NCBI GenBank assembly: GCA_964480735.1
Contig: CAYZQS010000029.1
Location: 1-29,510 of the forward strand
Source of the DNA: UBA5972 sp964480735
GTDB taxonomy: Bacteria; Pseudomonadota; Alphaproteobacteria; Rhodobacterales; Rhodobacteraceae
DNA: 29,510 nucleotides
Direction of reading: 5' to 3'
Positions 6,017 to 13,354 of this stretch are shown here, in pieces. The translations under genes and the position numbers were made by a program. Each line of letters begins with the position of its first letter. The first letter of the stretch is position 1. The notes beneath the pieces are model-generated. The model had not been told where the DNA came from, searched no databases, and saw only the letters and a program-made list of their open reading frames with translations.

Positions 6017-7747
6017 TCACGCTTGTGTGACTGCGCCTGGCGCACGACAGCAGCAGGACGCCGTGATCTTGGTGTCAGCGCGCGCCATTGCAAAGGCCAG
6101 CCGCTGCTGAACCAGAATATTTTCCGGCTCGCGCCCCAGCCGCGTCAGGCATTCCGCCAGACCATGTAACGCCCAGACATTTTCAGGATGGCGGCAACAG
6201 CGCGGCAACGTCCGGTCATAACCAAGATCCGCGCGATAAACGGCCTCGGCTTCGCTGACATGACCCTGCGCCAGCAACAACGCGCCCAGGGCGTGGCGAG
6301 GCGGGTGCATCCAGGCCCAGGGCTCGGTATAAAAAAGATGGTCGTCCAGATCGGCGGCGTGACGCAGACAGGCAAATGCAAGGTCGTGATTGCCCCGGTG
6401 ATACGCCAGTTCGCCACTCAACATTTCCCGGCCCACTGCCAGAATATCGGCCGCCCGATTGTTAAAGTACATGCGCTCTGGCGGAAGCTCCGCCAACGCC
6501 CGCCTGAAATTCTCTTGCTCTGCCAAAGCCAGTTCAAACTGTTTGAGATTGGCATAGGCCACGCCACGGGCGTAGTGGTGCATGGCCGTTGACACCACAT
6601 AAAGCGCAGGATCGCTTGGCATCGGCGTGTCGATGATTTGTTGCCATTTGCCAAAACGCACCAACACATGCATCTGCGTGGCAAAATAGCCCTCCAGCGT
6701 GATCGCCATATGGTTTTTGTCGGTTTTCAGGACGACCGGCGTCAGCGCTGCGCGTATTTCTTCGGCACCCTGCATGGCGTCCTGAAAACAACCGGCCATC
6801 ATGGCGGCATACATCATCAGGTGCAAATCGTGGCAGCGCGCCGTGGTGTAAAAATTATACGGCCCGCGAAAATCAAGATACTTGCGGTCAGCGACGATTG
6901 CTTCGCGGCTGCTGGTAAGAGTCTGATAAAACTTACCACACAAAACATAAATATGTCCCGGCATATGTTGCAGATGCCCGGCATCGGGGCACAACCCCAA
7001 CAACCGGTCAGCCGAAATAAGCGCGTCTTCCGGCGTATCAGACATTTCAAGTACGTGGATATGCATGTGCAGAATTGCCGGATGTTGGGGCTTTTCCTGA
7101 ATTTCGGCTGCAGATATGGCCCGCTGCAGCATGTCCAGCACTTCAAGTGTGGCCGCGCCCCTGGCGACTTTCCCGGTGTGCACGTCCCACAGTTTCCACG
7201 GCGTTAAAACCATCAGCGCTTCAGCGCACAATGCGGTGACGTCGGGATTTTCCGGGAACTGAGTGTATACCGCGCGCATGGCGTCGGCATAGTTGATGTC
7301 CCACCAGTCAAATTCATCAAAATCCACCGGGTGATCTTTGGGATAGCGCACCGCAATCGCCTGAATAAGCGCAACCTCAACATCAGTTGCCCCATCAAGG
7401 CAGCCCAGCGCTGTTTGCGCCGCCGCGTAACAGATCGCTGTTGCCTCTTTGGCTTCGGCAGCGGTGAAAAACCGCCACGGCATGTTATAAAAAGGACCAG
7501 AGGCATAGGCGACGCCCCACCACGCCATACCAAAATTGGGATCGTGTCTTGCGGCCTTGCGAAAACAGGTGACCGCCTCTTCGTGGTTAAAGCCATAAAG
7601 CCAGTTTAAACCGCGATCAAACCAGATCTGCGCCTGCGCTGCCTTTGTGGACACAGGCCAGGAATAGGCACCAAGATCAAACGGATAAGCTTCGCCCAAG
7701 CGATACCTCACAGACCAATCAAATTCAGGGAAATGGACCAAATCCAT
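6017..7747 (-). CDS. Large tetratricopeptide-repeat protein with conserved His motifs
   Basis: This 576-aa protein, without a signal peptide, is built of degenerate TPR helices (for example FDRGLNWLYGFNHEEAVTCF and HYARGVAYANLKQFELAL). It matches a widespread but uncharacterised bacterial TPR family recognised by a HxHxHxxE-like motif (HMHIHVLEMS; H227, H229, H231, E234) and a GHLQHMPGHIY motif (H258, H261, H265). The C-terminus carries ITASCCCR (C565-C567), and Cys-rich ends of this kind occur in relatives. The clustered His/Glu residues suggest metal binding or catalysis rather than a pure scaffold, but this is inference. The ATG at 7747 has only a weak ribosome binding site, and no better start is seen. 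It stands alone between pntB and the transporter. The TPR call is firm; the function is unknown. Confidence 0.85.
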   Translation of the reverse strand: MDLVHFPEFDWSVRYRLGEAYPFDLGAYSWPVSTKAAQAQIWFDRGLNWLYGFNHEEAVTCFRKAARHDPNFGMAWWGVAYASGPFYNMPWRFFTAAEAKEATAICYAAAQTALGCLDGATDVEVALIQAIAVRYPKDHPVDFDEFDWWDINYADAMRAVYTQFPENPDVTALCAEALMVLTPWKLWDVHTGKVARGAATLEVLDMLQRAISAAEIQEKPQHPAILHMHIHVLEMSDTPEDALISADRLLGLCPDAGHLQHMPGHIYVLCGKFYQTLTSSREAIVADRKYLDFRGPYNFYTTARCHDLHLMMYAAMMAGCFQDAMQGAEEIRAALTPVVLKTDKNHMAITLEGYFATQMHVLVRFGKWQQIIDTPMPSDPALYVVSTAMHHYARGVAYANLKQFELALAEQENFRRALAELPPERMYFNNRAADILAVGREMLSGELAYHRGNHDLAFACLRHAADLDDHLFYTEPWAWMHPPRHALGALLLAQGHVSEAEAVYRADLGYDRTLPRCCRHPENVWALHGLAECLTRLGREPENILVQQRLAFAMARADTKITASCCCRAPGAVTQA

Positions 7748-7880
7748 TTGAATGGTTCAGCACTAACAGGCAATTATTGTCAGGTAAATCAAAACTGATT
7801 GGCAGGCGGCACAAAATGCACCGCCCGTCTTAACTTCTAAAGAGCCTCTGAACAACGCAGTCGTATGATTTTTGTCGTCA

Positions 7881-8033
7881 TTTTGAAAAAATGACAGCCC
7901 CCGCCCGCCCCACGGCGGGGGCTCTGCCAGCGCCACATCTATTTGATAACGCATGATATTCTCTCGAACACAGGCGCCATTATCTTATTCAGCACCAGCC
8001 CCCACCCGGGCGGGGGCAGTCATTTTTTCAAAA
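7881..8033. repeat. Element bounded by 27-bp near-perfect inverted repeats, with terminator-like hairpins
   Basis: Bases 7881-7907 and 8007-8033 are inverted copies matching at 26 of 27 positions, about 100 bp apart. Each arm also forms its own GC-rich hairpin: GCCCCCGCC/GGCGGGGGC at 7897-7922, and GCCCCC-GGGGGC at 7998-8017. Each hairpin is followed by six Ts, on the minus strand for the first and on the plus strand for the second. The 309-bp gap 7748-8056 holds no credible gene; this element fills its middle. It could be a MITE-like remnant or a paired-terminator structure. Confidence 0.75.
7886..7922 (-). terminator. Likely terminator of the pntAB transcript
   Basis: On the minus strand a 9-bp perfect GC stem (7914-7922 with 7897-7905, 8-base loop) is followed within six bases by TTTTTT (7886-7891). 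It lies 135 bp downstream of the pntB stop and upstream of the TPR gene, and forms one arm of the inverted-repeat element. Confidence 0.65.
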
Positions 8034-8056
8034 CCCGCTGGTTGTTCAGAAGTTCC

Positions 8057-9442
8057 CTAAGAAAATTTGGACAACAACCCGTCAATCGACGCCTTGGCAT
8101 CGCCAAAGAACATCCGCGTGTTTTCTTTATAAAACAACGGGTTTTCGATGCCAGAGTACCCTGTGCCCTGCCCGCGCTTTGAAACGAAAACCTGCTTGGC
8201 TTTCCAAACCTCCAAAACCGGCATGCCGGCAATCGGACTGTTGGGATCTTCCTGCGCCGCCGGATTAACGATGTCGTTTGAGCCAATGATCATCACCACG
8301 TCGGTTTCGGGAAAATCCGCGTTGATCTCGTCCATCTCCAGCACAATGTCATAGGGCACCTTCGCTTCGGCCAGCAACACGTTCATATGGCCGGGCAGCC
8401 GACCGGCAACCGGATGAATGCCAAAGCGCACCTCTTTGCCTTTGGCCCGCAGGCGTTTGGTCAGCTCGCTGACCGATTGCTGCGCCTGTGCCACCGCCAT
8501 GCCGTAACCGGGCACGATGATCACGCTGTCCGCGTCGTCCAGCGCCGCCGCCACACCGTCTGCCTGAATGGCCACCTGTTCGCCGTCAATCTCCATTGCC
8601 GGACCGCTTGGCGCGCCAAACCCGCCCAGAATTACCGACAGAAAATGCCGGTTCATGGCCTTGCACATGATATAACTCAGGATCGCACCCGAGCTGCCCA
8701 CAAGCGCCCCGGTCACAATCAACAGATCGTTGCCCAGCAAAAAACCGGTGGCCGCAGCGGCCCAGCCGGAATAGCTGTTCAGCATGCTGACCACCACCGG
8801 CATATCGGCCCCGCCAATGGCCATCACCAGATGAGCGCCGATGATAAAGGCAATGATCGTCATCAGGTAGAGTTGCCAACTGAAGGTCTCGATACTGGCG
8901 GCATTCATGTACGACACCAACAGGGCAATCGAGGCCACCCCCATCACCATGTTCCAGATGTGCCGTCCGGGCAAAATCAAAGCCTTGCCGTCAATACTGC
9001 CCGCCAGTTTACCGTAAGCAATGATCGAGCCGGTAAAGGTGATTGCGCCGATAAAGACGCCGATGAAAATCTCCACCTCGTGGATCACCTCTTCGGCGTG
9101 GCTGGCAAAATGATGCGCCGAAAGATCAGAGTTGATGCCGATAAACACGGCCGCCAGCCCGACAAAACTGTGCAATGCCGCCACCAGTTGCGGCATACCC
9201 GTCATTTCAACCCGCTGGGCGACGATCACGCCGATCACCGCACCAATGGCCATCATCACCACCAGAATAAAACCGATATCCACCAGCGGCCCGGCAATCG
9301 TGGCCACCACCGCAATCGCCATGCCGACGATGCCGTACCAGATTGCCCGTTTGGCGCTTTCCTGATTTGACAAGCCACCAAGGGCCAGAATGAAAAGAAC
9401 CGATGCCGCGATATAGGCGGCTGTTACGAGATTTGCGCTCAT
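8057..9442 (-). CDS. pntB: NAD(P) transhydrogenase, beta subunit
   Basis: The 461-aa beta subunit of the proton-translocating transhydrogenase transfers hydride between NADH and NADP+ using the proton gradient, giving NADPH. The first 260 or so residues form the membrane domain (for example AAYIAASVLFILALGGLSNQ, and the channel residues around SMLNSYSGWAAA). The C-terminal NADP(H)-binding domain III shows the GYGMAVAQAQ fingerprint, RFGIHPVAGRLPGHMNVLL, IGSNDIVNPAA and the KRGQGTGYSGIENPLF loop. The ATG at 9442 has AAGGAGG with 8-base spacing, and this site overlaps the pntA stop region, with 13 bp between the genes. Length and motifs are normal. Confidence 0.97.
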   Translation of the reverse strand: MSANLVTAAYIAASVLFILALGGLSNQESAKRAIWYGIVGMAIAVVATIAGPLVDIGFILVVMMAIGAVIGVIVAQRVEMTGMPQLVAALHSFVGLAAVFIGINSDLSAHHFASHAEEVIHEVEIFIGVFIGAITFTGSIIAYGKLAGSIDGKALILPGRHIWNMVMGVASIALLVSYMNAASIETFSWQLYLMTIIAFIIGAHLVMAIGGADMPVVVSMLNSYSGWAAAATGFLLGNDLLIVTGALVGSSGAILSYIMCKAMNRHFLSVILGGFGAPSGPAMEIDGEQVAIQADGVAAALDDADSVIIVPGYGMAVAQAQQSVSELTKRLRAKGKEVRFGIHPVAGRLPGHMNVLLAEAKVPYDIVLEMDEINADFPETDVVMIIGSNDIVNPAAQEDPNSPIAGMPVLEVWKAKQVFVSKRGQGTGYSGIENPLFYKENTRMFFGDAKASIDGLLSKFS

Positions 9443-9455
9443 TTTCCCGCCCTCC

Positions 9456-11027
9456 TTAAGATTTCTGGAACATTTGCAACATCCGGCGGGTCACCATGAA
9501 CCCGCCGACGATGTTGATTGTTGCGATCAAAACCGAGATGCTGGCAAGCGTCACCACCAACCAATTGCCCGCACCAATCTGCAGAACGGCACCGACAATG
9601 ATGATACCGGAAATCGCATTTGTGACCGCCATCAACGGCGTGTGCAGCGCATGGCTGACGTTCCAGATAACTTGGAACCCGATAAACACCGACAGGGCGA
9701 ACACGATAAAATGCTGCATGAAACTGGCCGGTGCGTAAGCCCCGATCAGCAGCATCAATGCCCCGCCGGTGATCAGCAGCAGGGTTTGCTGCAGGCCGGA
9801 TTTTTTCAAGGCGGCGGCTTCAAGGACCGCAATCTCTTCCGGCGTTTTCTCTGGCGCTTTTGGCTTTTGCGCCGCAATCGCCGCGACTTTTGGCGGCGGC
9901 GGCGGAAAGGTAATCTTGCCCTTATGGGTGACCGTTGCACCACGGATGACGTCGTCTTCCATATCATGCACGATCTTGCCGTCATTATTGGGCGTCAGAT
10001 CGTCGAGCATATGTCGGATGTTGTTGCCAAACAGGGTTGATGACTGCGTGGCCATCTGCGACGGAAAATCGGTGTAGCCAATCACCGTCACCCCGTTTTT
10101 GCTTTCCACCACCTGATCCATAACCGTCAGATCACAGTTGCCACCGCGTTCGGCCGCCAGATCCACGATAACAGAACCGGGTTTCATGGCCTCGACCATG
10201 TCTTTTAACCACAGCTTTGGCGCATCCCGGCCCGGGATCAGAGCGGTGGTGATGACAATATCAACCTCCGGTGCAAGTTCACGGAACTTGGCCAATTGCG
10301 CCTCGCGAAATTCCGGGCTGGATACGGCTGCATAGCCACCGGTTGCGGCTCCGTCTGCCGCGTCGTCTTCAAAATCCAGATAGACAAACTCGGCCCCCAT
10401 GCTTTCGATCTGTTCCGCAACCTCCGGGCGCACGTCAAAGGCCAGCGTAATTGCGCCCAGCGAGGTGGCCGTGCCAACCGCCGCGAGGCCCGCAACCCCG
10501 GCCCCGATCACCAGCACTTTGGCTGGCGGCACTTTGCCTGCTGCCGTGATCTGTCCGGTGAAAAACCGGCCAAAGTTGTTGCCCGCCTCGATCACCGCGC
10601 GGTAACCGGCGATATTGGCCATCGAGGACAGCGCGTCCATTTTCTGTGCCCGCGAAATTCGCGGGACCATATCCATGGCGATGTAGTTGACGCCCGCCTT
10701 TTGCATCCGCGTCAGCTGTTCTTCGTTCTGTGCCGGATAGAAAAACGAAATCACAGTCTGGCCTTTGCGCAGCCGCTTTTCTTCGGTCAGGTTTTCCAAT
10801 GGGCGAACTTTGGCAACGATGTCTGCAGCCTTCCACAGGGCGGCGGCGGTTTTGACAACCTCAACGCCCGCGTCTTTATAGTCTTTGTCACTAAAGCGTG
10901 CGGCAGAGCCGGCACCGGACTGAATGATACATTCGTGCCCGAGTTTTTGCAGCAGCGCGGCGGATTGTGGTGTCATTGCCACCCGGTTCTCGCCATCAAA
11001 TATTTCCGTTGGGGTACCGATTTTCAC
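9456..11027 (-). CDS. pntA: NAD(P) transhydrogenase, alpha subunit (fused form)
   Basis: The 523-aa alpha subunit has domain I, which binds NAD(H), followed by a short membrane domain as in the fused E. coli-type protein. N-terminal features are MKIGTPTEIFDGENRVAMTP and the Rossmann fingerprint VLVIGAGVAGLAAVGTATSLG. The RQD-type loop region and DVRPEVAEQIESMGAEF follow. A Pro/Ala-rich linker (FPPPPPKVAA) near residue 380 leads into about four hydrophobic helices ending in FMVTRRMLQMF. The start is GTG at 11027 with AGGAG eight bases upstream. It forms an operon with pntB. Some Rhodospirillales split this subunit into two genes; here it is a single gene. Confidence 0.97.
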   Translation of the reverse strand: MKIGTPTEIFDGENRVAMTPQSAALLQKLGHECIIQSGAGSAARFSDKDYKDAGVEVVKTAAALWKAADIVAKVRPLENLTEEKRLRKGQTVISFFYPAQNEEQLTRMQKAGVNYIAMDMVPRISRAQKMDALSSMANIAGYRAVIEAGNNFGRFFTGQITAAGKVPPAKVLVIGAGVAGLAAVGTATSLGAITLAFDVRPEVAEQIESMGAEFVYLDFEDDAADGAATGGYAAVSSPEFREAQLAKFRELAPEVDIVITTALIPGRDAPKLWLKDMVEAMKPGSVIVDLAAERGGNCDLTVMDQVVESKNGVTVIGYTDFPSQMATQSSTLFGNNIRHMLDDLTPNNDGKIVHDMEDDVIRGATVTHKGKITFPPPPPKVAAIAAQKPKAPEKTPEEIAVLEAAALKKSGLQQTLLLITGGALMLLIGAYAPASFMQHFIVFALSVFIGFQVIWNVSHALHTPLMAVTNAISGIIIVGAVLQIGAGNWLVVTLASISVLIATINIVGGFMVTRRMLQMFQKS

Positions 11028-11162
11028 GTCGATCTCTCCTTTGTGATCCCGCGTGGCATCCGCGGCTATTGCCAGCGCGGCGTGAACCGCATATCCATCC
11101 GCGCCAAATAGAGAGAAACGGGCTGCGATTTCCAGCCGTTAATTGGACGCAGGGACAGAATT

Positions 11163-11687
11163 TTGCGAAATCACGTTGTTTTACCAACGCAAATTACAGG
11201 ATTCTTCCTGTCATTGTTGCGCCGCAGCGCGATTTTCGGGCTGGCGATATTTGCGTCCCTTGCCGCGCCAACCACCAGCGCGGTCGCAGGACACAGCACT
11301 TTGAGCGCCACAGACGCTTACGCAGCTGCCGCTTCAGGCAACATCATATTGCTGGACATCCGCACCCCGCAGGAATGGCGCGACACCGGCATTGGCCAAG
11401 GGGCGCTGGGGCTGGACATGACATCCCGGGATTTCCTGAAGATGTTGGTCGCCATTCGCCGGGCCAATCCGAAAACGCCAATCGCCCTGATCTGCGCCAC
11501 AGGCGGACGCTCCGCACAAGTGAACCAGTTTCTGGATAAGAATAACTTTGGCAATATGATCGATGTGCCCGAGGGCATGCTGGGGGCCGCGACCGGTCCC
11601 GGTTGGCTGAAAACAAATCTGCCGGTCTATCGGGGCAGTTCCGCCGAAATTCGCCGGCGACTGCTGCAGGTTCTTGAGGGCGGTTAA
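11163..11687 (+). CDS. Exported rhodanese-like domain protein
   Basis: This protein of up to 174 aa has an N-terminal hydrophobic export signal (SAIFGLAIFASLAAPTTSA, then VAG) and a single rhodanese domain. The start of the domain shows LLDIRTPQEWRDTGIG, and the active-site loop is CATGGR (Cys111 to Arg116). Periplasmic single-domain rhodaneses are thought to handle sulfane sulfur or thiosulfate; the substrate here is unknown. The frame begins with TTG at 11163, preceded by AGGGA at a good distance. TTG codons at 11214 and 11217 would give a shorter, more typical signal peptide, so the start is uncertain. It is transcribed divergently from pntAB and stands alone. Confidence 0.8.
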   Translation: MRNHVVLPTQITGFFLSLLRRSAIFGLAIFASLAAPTTSAVAGHSTLSATDAYAAAASGNIILLDIRTPQEWRDTGIGQGALGLDMTSRDFLKMLVAIRRANPKTPIALICATGGRSAQVNQFLDKNNFGNMIDVPEGMLGAATGPGWLKTNLPVYRGSSAEIRRRLLQVLEGG

Positions 11688-11716
11688 AGTATCGGGCCGC
11701 TACCCCCCCGCGCCGC

Positions 11717-11762
11717 AAGACTTTTGGAAAAGTCTTGGTAAGAAAATTCGAAATTTCTTACC
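11717..11762. terminator. Twin hairpins between convergent genes
   Basis: Two perfect 9-bp inverted repeats sit side by side. AAGACTTTT (11717-11725) pairs with AAAAGTCTT (11728-11736), and GGTAAGAAA (11737-11745) pairs with TTTCTTACC (11754-11762). They lie between the rhodanese stop and the end of the oppositely oriented methyltransferase-like gene, so a bidirectional terminator is the simplest reading. Similar AAGACTTTTGGAAAAGTCTT elements recur in roseobacters (from memory). Confidence 0.6.
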
Positions 11763-11769
11763 GTCCGGC

Positions 11770-12234
11770 CTAAATCCACCGACGGGTTTGTGTGCAGTAG
11801 GTTTCAAAATAAGCCCCAAATTCACGGCGCAGTCCGGCCTCTTCGCCAAGGATGAACCGGCTGGTGATGATGCCCATGAAGATCGGCACAAGGGCCAGCC
11901 CGATAACCGAGCCGTTTGAAATGCAAACACCAAACAAAATGATCGCGTCCGCCAGATATATCGGGTTGCGCGACAGGCGGTACAGACCGCCCGAGATCAT
12001 GGATTTGGGTGTTTGTTTGGGAATGACAGAAGTCTTTTGCCGCCAGAACATCAACGCGGCCACAACGATCAGGATCAGACCGATGCCGACAATTGTCCGC
12101 CCAACCGTAACTGACAGCGGTGCGGCGTATGACAACGGGTTCCAAATCGCCGTCTGCCCCCAAACCAGCGCGATAAAAAACACCAGCCACACGGGCGGCA
12201 TGTCAATGGCGTTGTCCCATAGTTTTTTCCCCAC
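11770..12234 (-). CDS. Isoprenylcysteine carboxyl methyltransferase-like membrane protein
   Basis: This protein of about 154 aa has four hydrophobic helices and the C-terminal signature of the ICMT/PEMT-like membrane methyltransferase and reductase fold: GLYRLSRNPIYLADA, then EEAGLRREFGAYFETYCTQTRRWI. The RNPxY and EE...FG..Y...RRW elements are the cofactor-binding residues in this fold. Bacterial relatives modify lipids or small molecules, and the substrate is unknown. The GTG at 12234 is chosen because it lies seven bases after the upstream gene's stop, with a GAGGG site overlapping that stop. The longer frame to 12357 only reads through the upstream gene. It is the second gene of a two-gene unit with the metallo-beta-lactamase-fold protein. 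Confidence 0.75.
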   Translation of the reverse strand: MGKKLWDNAIDMPPVWLVFFIALVWGQTAIWNPLSYAAPLSVTVGRTIVGIGLILIVVAALMFWRQKTSVIPKQTPKSMISGGLYRLSRNPIYLADAIILFGVCISNGSVIGLALVPIFMGIITSRFILGEEAGLRREFGAYFETYCTQTRRWI

Positions 12235-12241
12235 TTTGCCC

Positions 12242-13195
12242 TCACTCAAATTCCATTTGCTCAAACACCCGTCCGGCGTTGCGCGTGGCCAGTTCTTTGA
12301 ACGTGTGCAGATGTTCAAACGGCGATTGATCGACGTAGTAAGATTGCGACAGATCACCGCCCGCTTCCAGCAGCGCGCCGATCTGCGCCCGCAGATACAG
12401 TAAATAGTCTCGTGTATAGCGCTGAACCTGTGCCATATTGGTCGGATGACCGTGCCCGGGGATCACGTAGACCGCGCCAAGGGGTACAAATTCATTGTCC
12501 CAGGTTTCGATCCAGGCGGCAGTTTCGGTGTGTTCAAATATCGGTGGAATGCGCTCGTGAAACGCCATATCGCCCGCAATCACCAGCTTTTCGTCCGGCA
12601 GCCAAACCGAAATATCGCCGGGCGAATGGGCGGGGCCAAGATGCAAGACCTCAATTCTTGTCCCGCCAAGGTTCAGCATTTTTTTGTCTTTGAAAGTTTC
12701 TGTCGGCAAATAAACCGTGGTCTTATCGGCTTTTTCAAGCAACCGACGCCGGGCCGAGTCCAGATTGTCAAATCCGCTTTCCTCAAACACCGCATAAGCA
12801 TCTTCATGCGCCAAAATCGGAACGCCAAGCGCCCCCCAATACGAGTTGCCCAACATGGCGTGGCCCTGCCCGTTTTCGTCAATCACCTGCACCACCGGCT
12901 GGTCGGTGATTTTCCTGATCTCGTCGTGCAACGCCTGCGCCAGCAAATACGCACCACCGCCGTTGACAACCACAACACCTTCGGTTGTGACGATAAAGCT
13001 AAGGTTGTTATTGTGGCCGGAATTTTCGTACCGCGACGGCTGCGTGGCCCCAACCGCAACCCACACATTTGGCACAACTTCCACCGGCGTGCTGTACAAA
13101 AGGCTGCCCGGGTATTGGTCCGCGATATCGTTTGTTGCCTGGGCCGTGGTGGTGCCCATGCAAATTATGGCGATCAAGAATAAAGTGACTCTCAT
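12242..13195 (-). CDS. Exported metallo-beta-lactamase-fold protein with degenerate metal motif
   Basis: The 317-aa protein has a signal peptide (MRVTLFLIAIICMGTTTAQA, cleavage near residue 20) and an MBL fold. The usual HxHxDH motif is replaced by ENGQGH (residues 107-112), so only the last His is kept, and the preceding strand reads VVVVNGGG instead of ending in DTG. Downstream ligands are retained: His190 in HLGPAHSPGD, Asp209 in AGDMAFHE and His248 in PGHGHP. It may therefore bind one metal or act without the canonical dinuclear site. Relatives in this part of the superfamily are linked to quinoprotein or lactamase-like functions. A clear AAGGAG precedes the ATG. It is divergent from the aromatic-catabolism operon. 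Confidence 0.85.
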   Translation of the reverse strand: MRVTLFLIAIICMGTTTAQATNDIADQYPGSLLYSTPVEVVPNVWVAVGATQPSRYENSGHNNNLSFIVTTEGVVVVNGGGAYLLAQALHDEIRKITDQPVVQVIDENGQGHAMLGNSYWGALGVPILAHEDAYAVFEESGFDNLDSARRRLLEKADKTTVYLPTETFKDKKMLNLGGTRIEVLHLGPAHSPGDISVWLPDEKLVIAGDMAFHERIPPIFEHTETAAWIETWDNEFVPLGAVYVIPGHGHPTNMAQVQRYTRDYLLYLRAQIGALLEAGGDLSQSYYVDQSPFEHLHTFKELATRNAGRVFEQMEFE

Positions 13196-13215
13196 GGATG
13201 AACTCCTTTTTCATC

Positions 13216-13237
13216 CATATTCAATAAATAGAATGTG
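13216..13237. promoter_or_regulatory. Possible operator in the divergent control region
   Basis: CATATTC (13216-13222) and GAATGTG (13231-13237) form an imperfect inverted repeat with an 8-base AT-rich spacer. It lies in the AT-rich 159-bp region between the MBL-fold gene and the anthraniloyl-CoA operon. A second short repeat, AGAT-ATAA-ATCT, lies at 13272-13283. Either could be the site of the MarR regulator encoded within the operon; this is pattern only. Confidence 0.25.
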
Positions 13238-13354
13238 AAAGCCAAGGAAAAAATGAAACTGTAGTTATTTTAGATATAAATCTTTTAGGCTTGAAAAGAT
13301 GTGGTGCCGGTGACAGGCTGATCGCAGTTCCGACTCAGAAAACGGGGTTCAGCG

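Noticed and set aside
8387..9370. 327-codon plus-strand frame within pntB
   Set aside because: The His/Asp-rich low-complexity translation is an artefact of reading the transmembrane gene backwards.
12242..13195. MBL-fold protein as the missing kynurenine formamidase
   Set aside because: It carries a signal peptide, lacks most metal ligands and is transcribed divergently; known formamidases belong to other folds.
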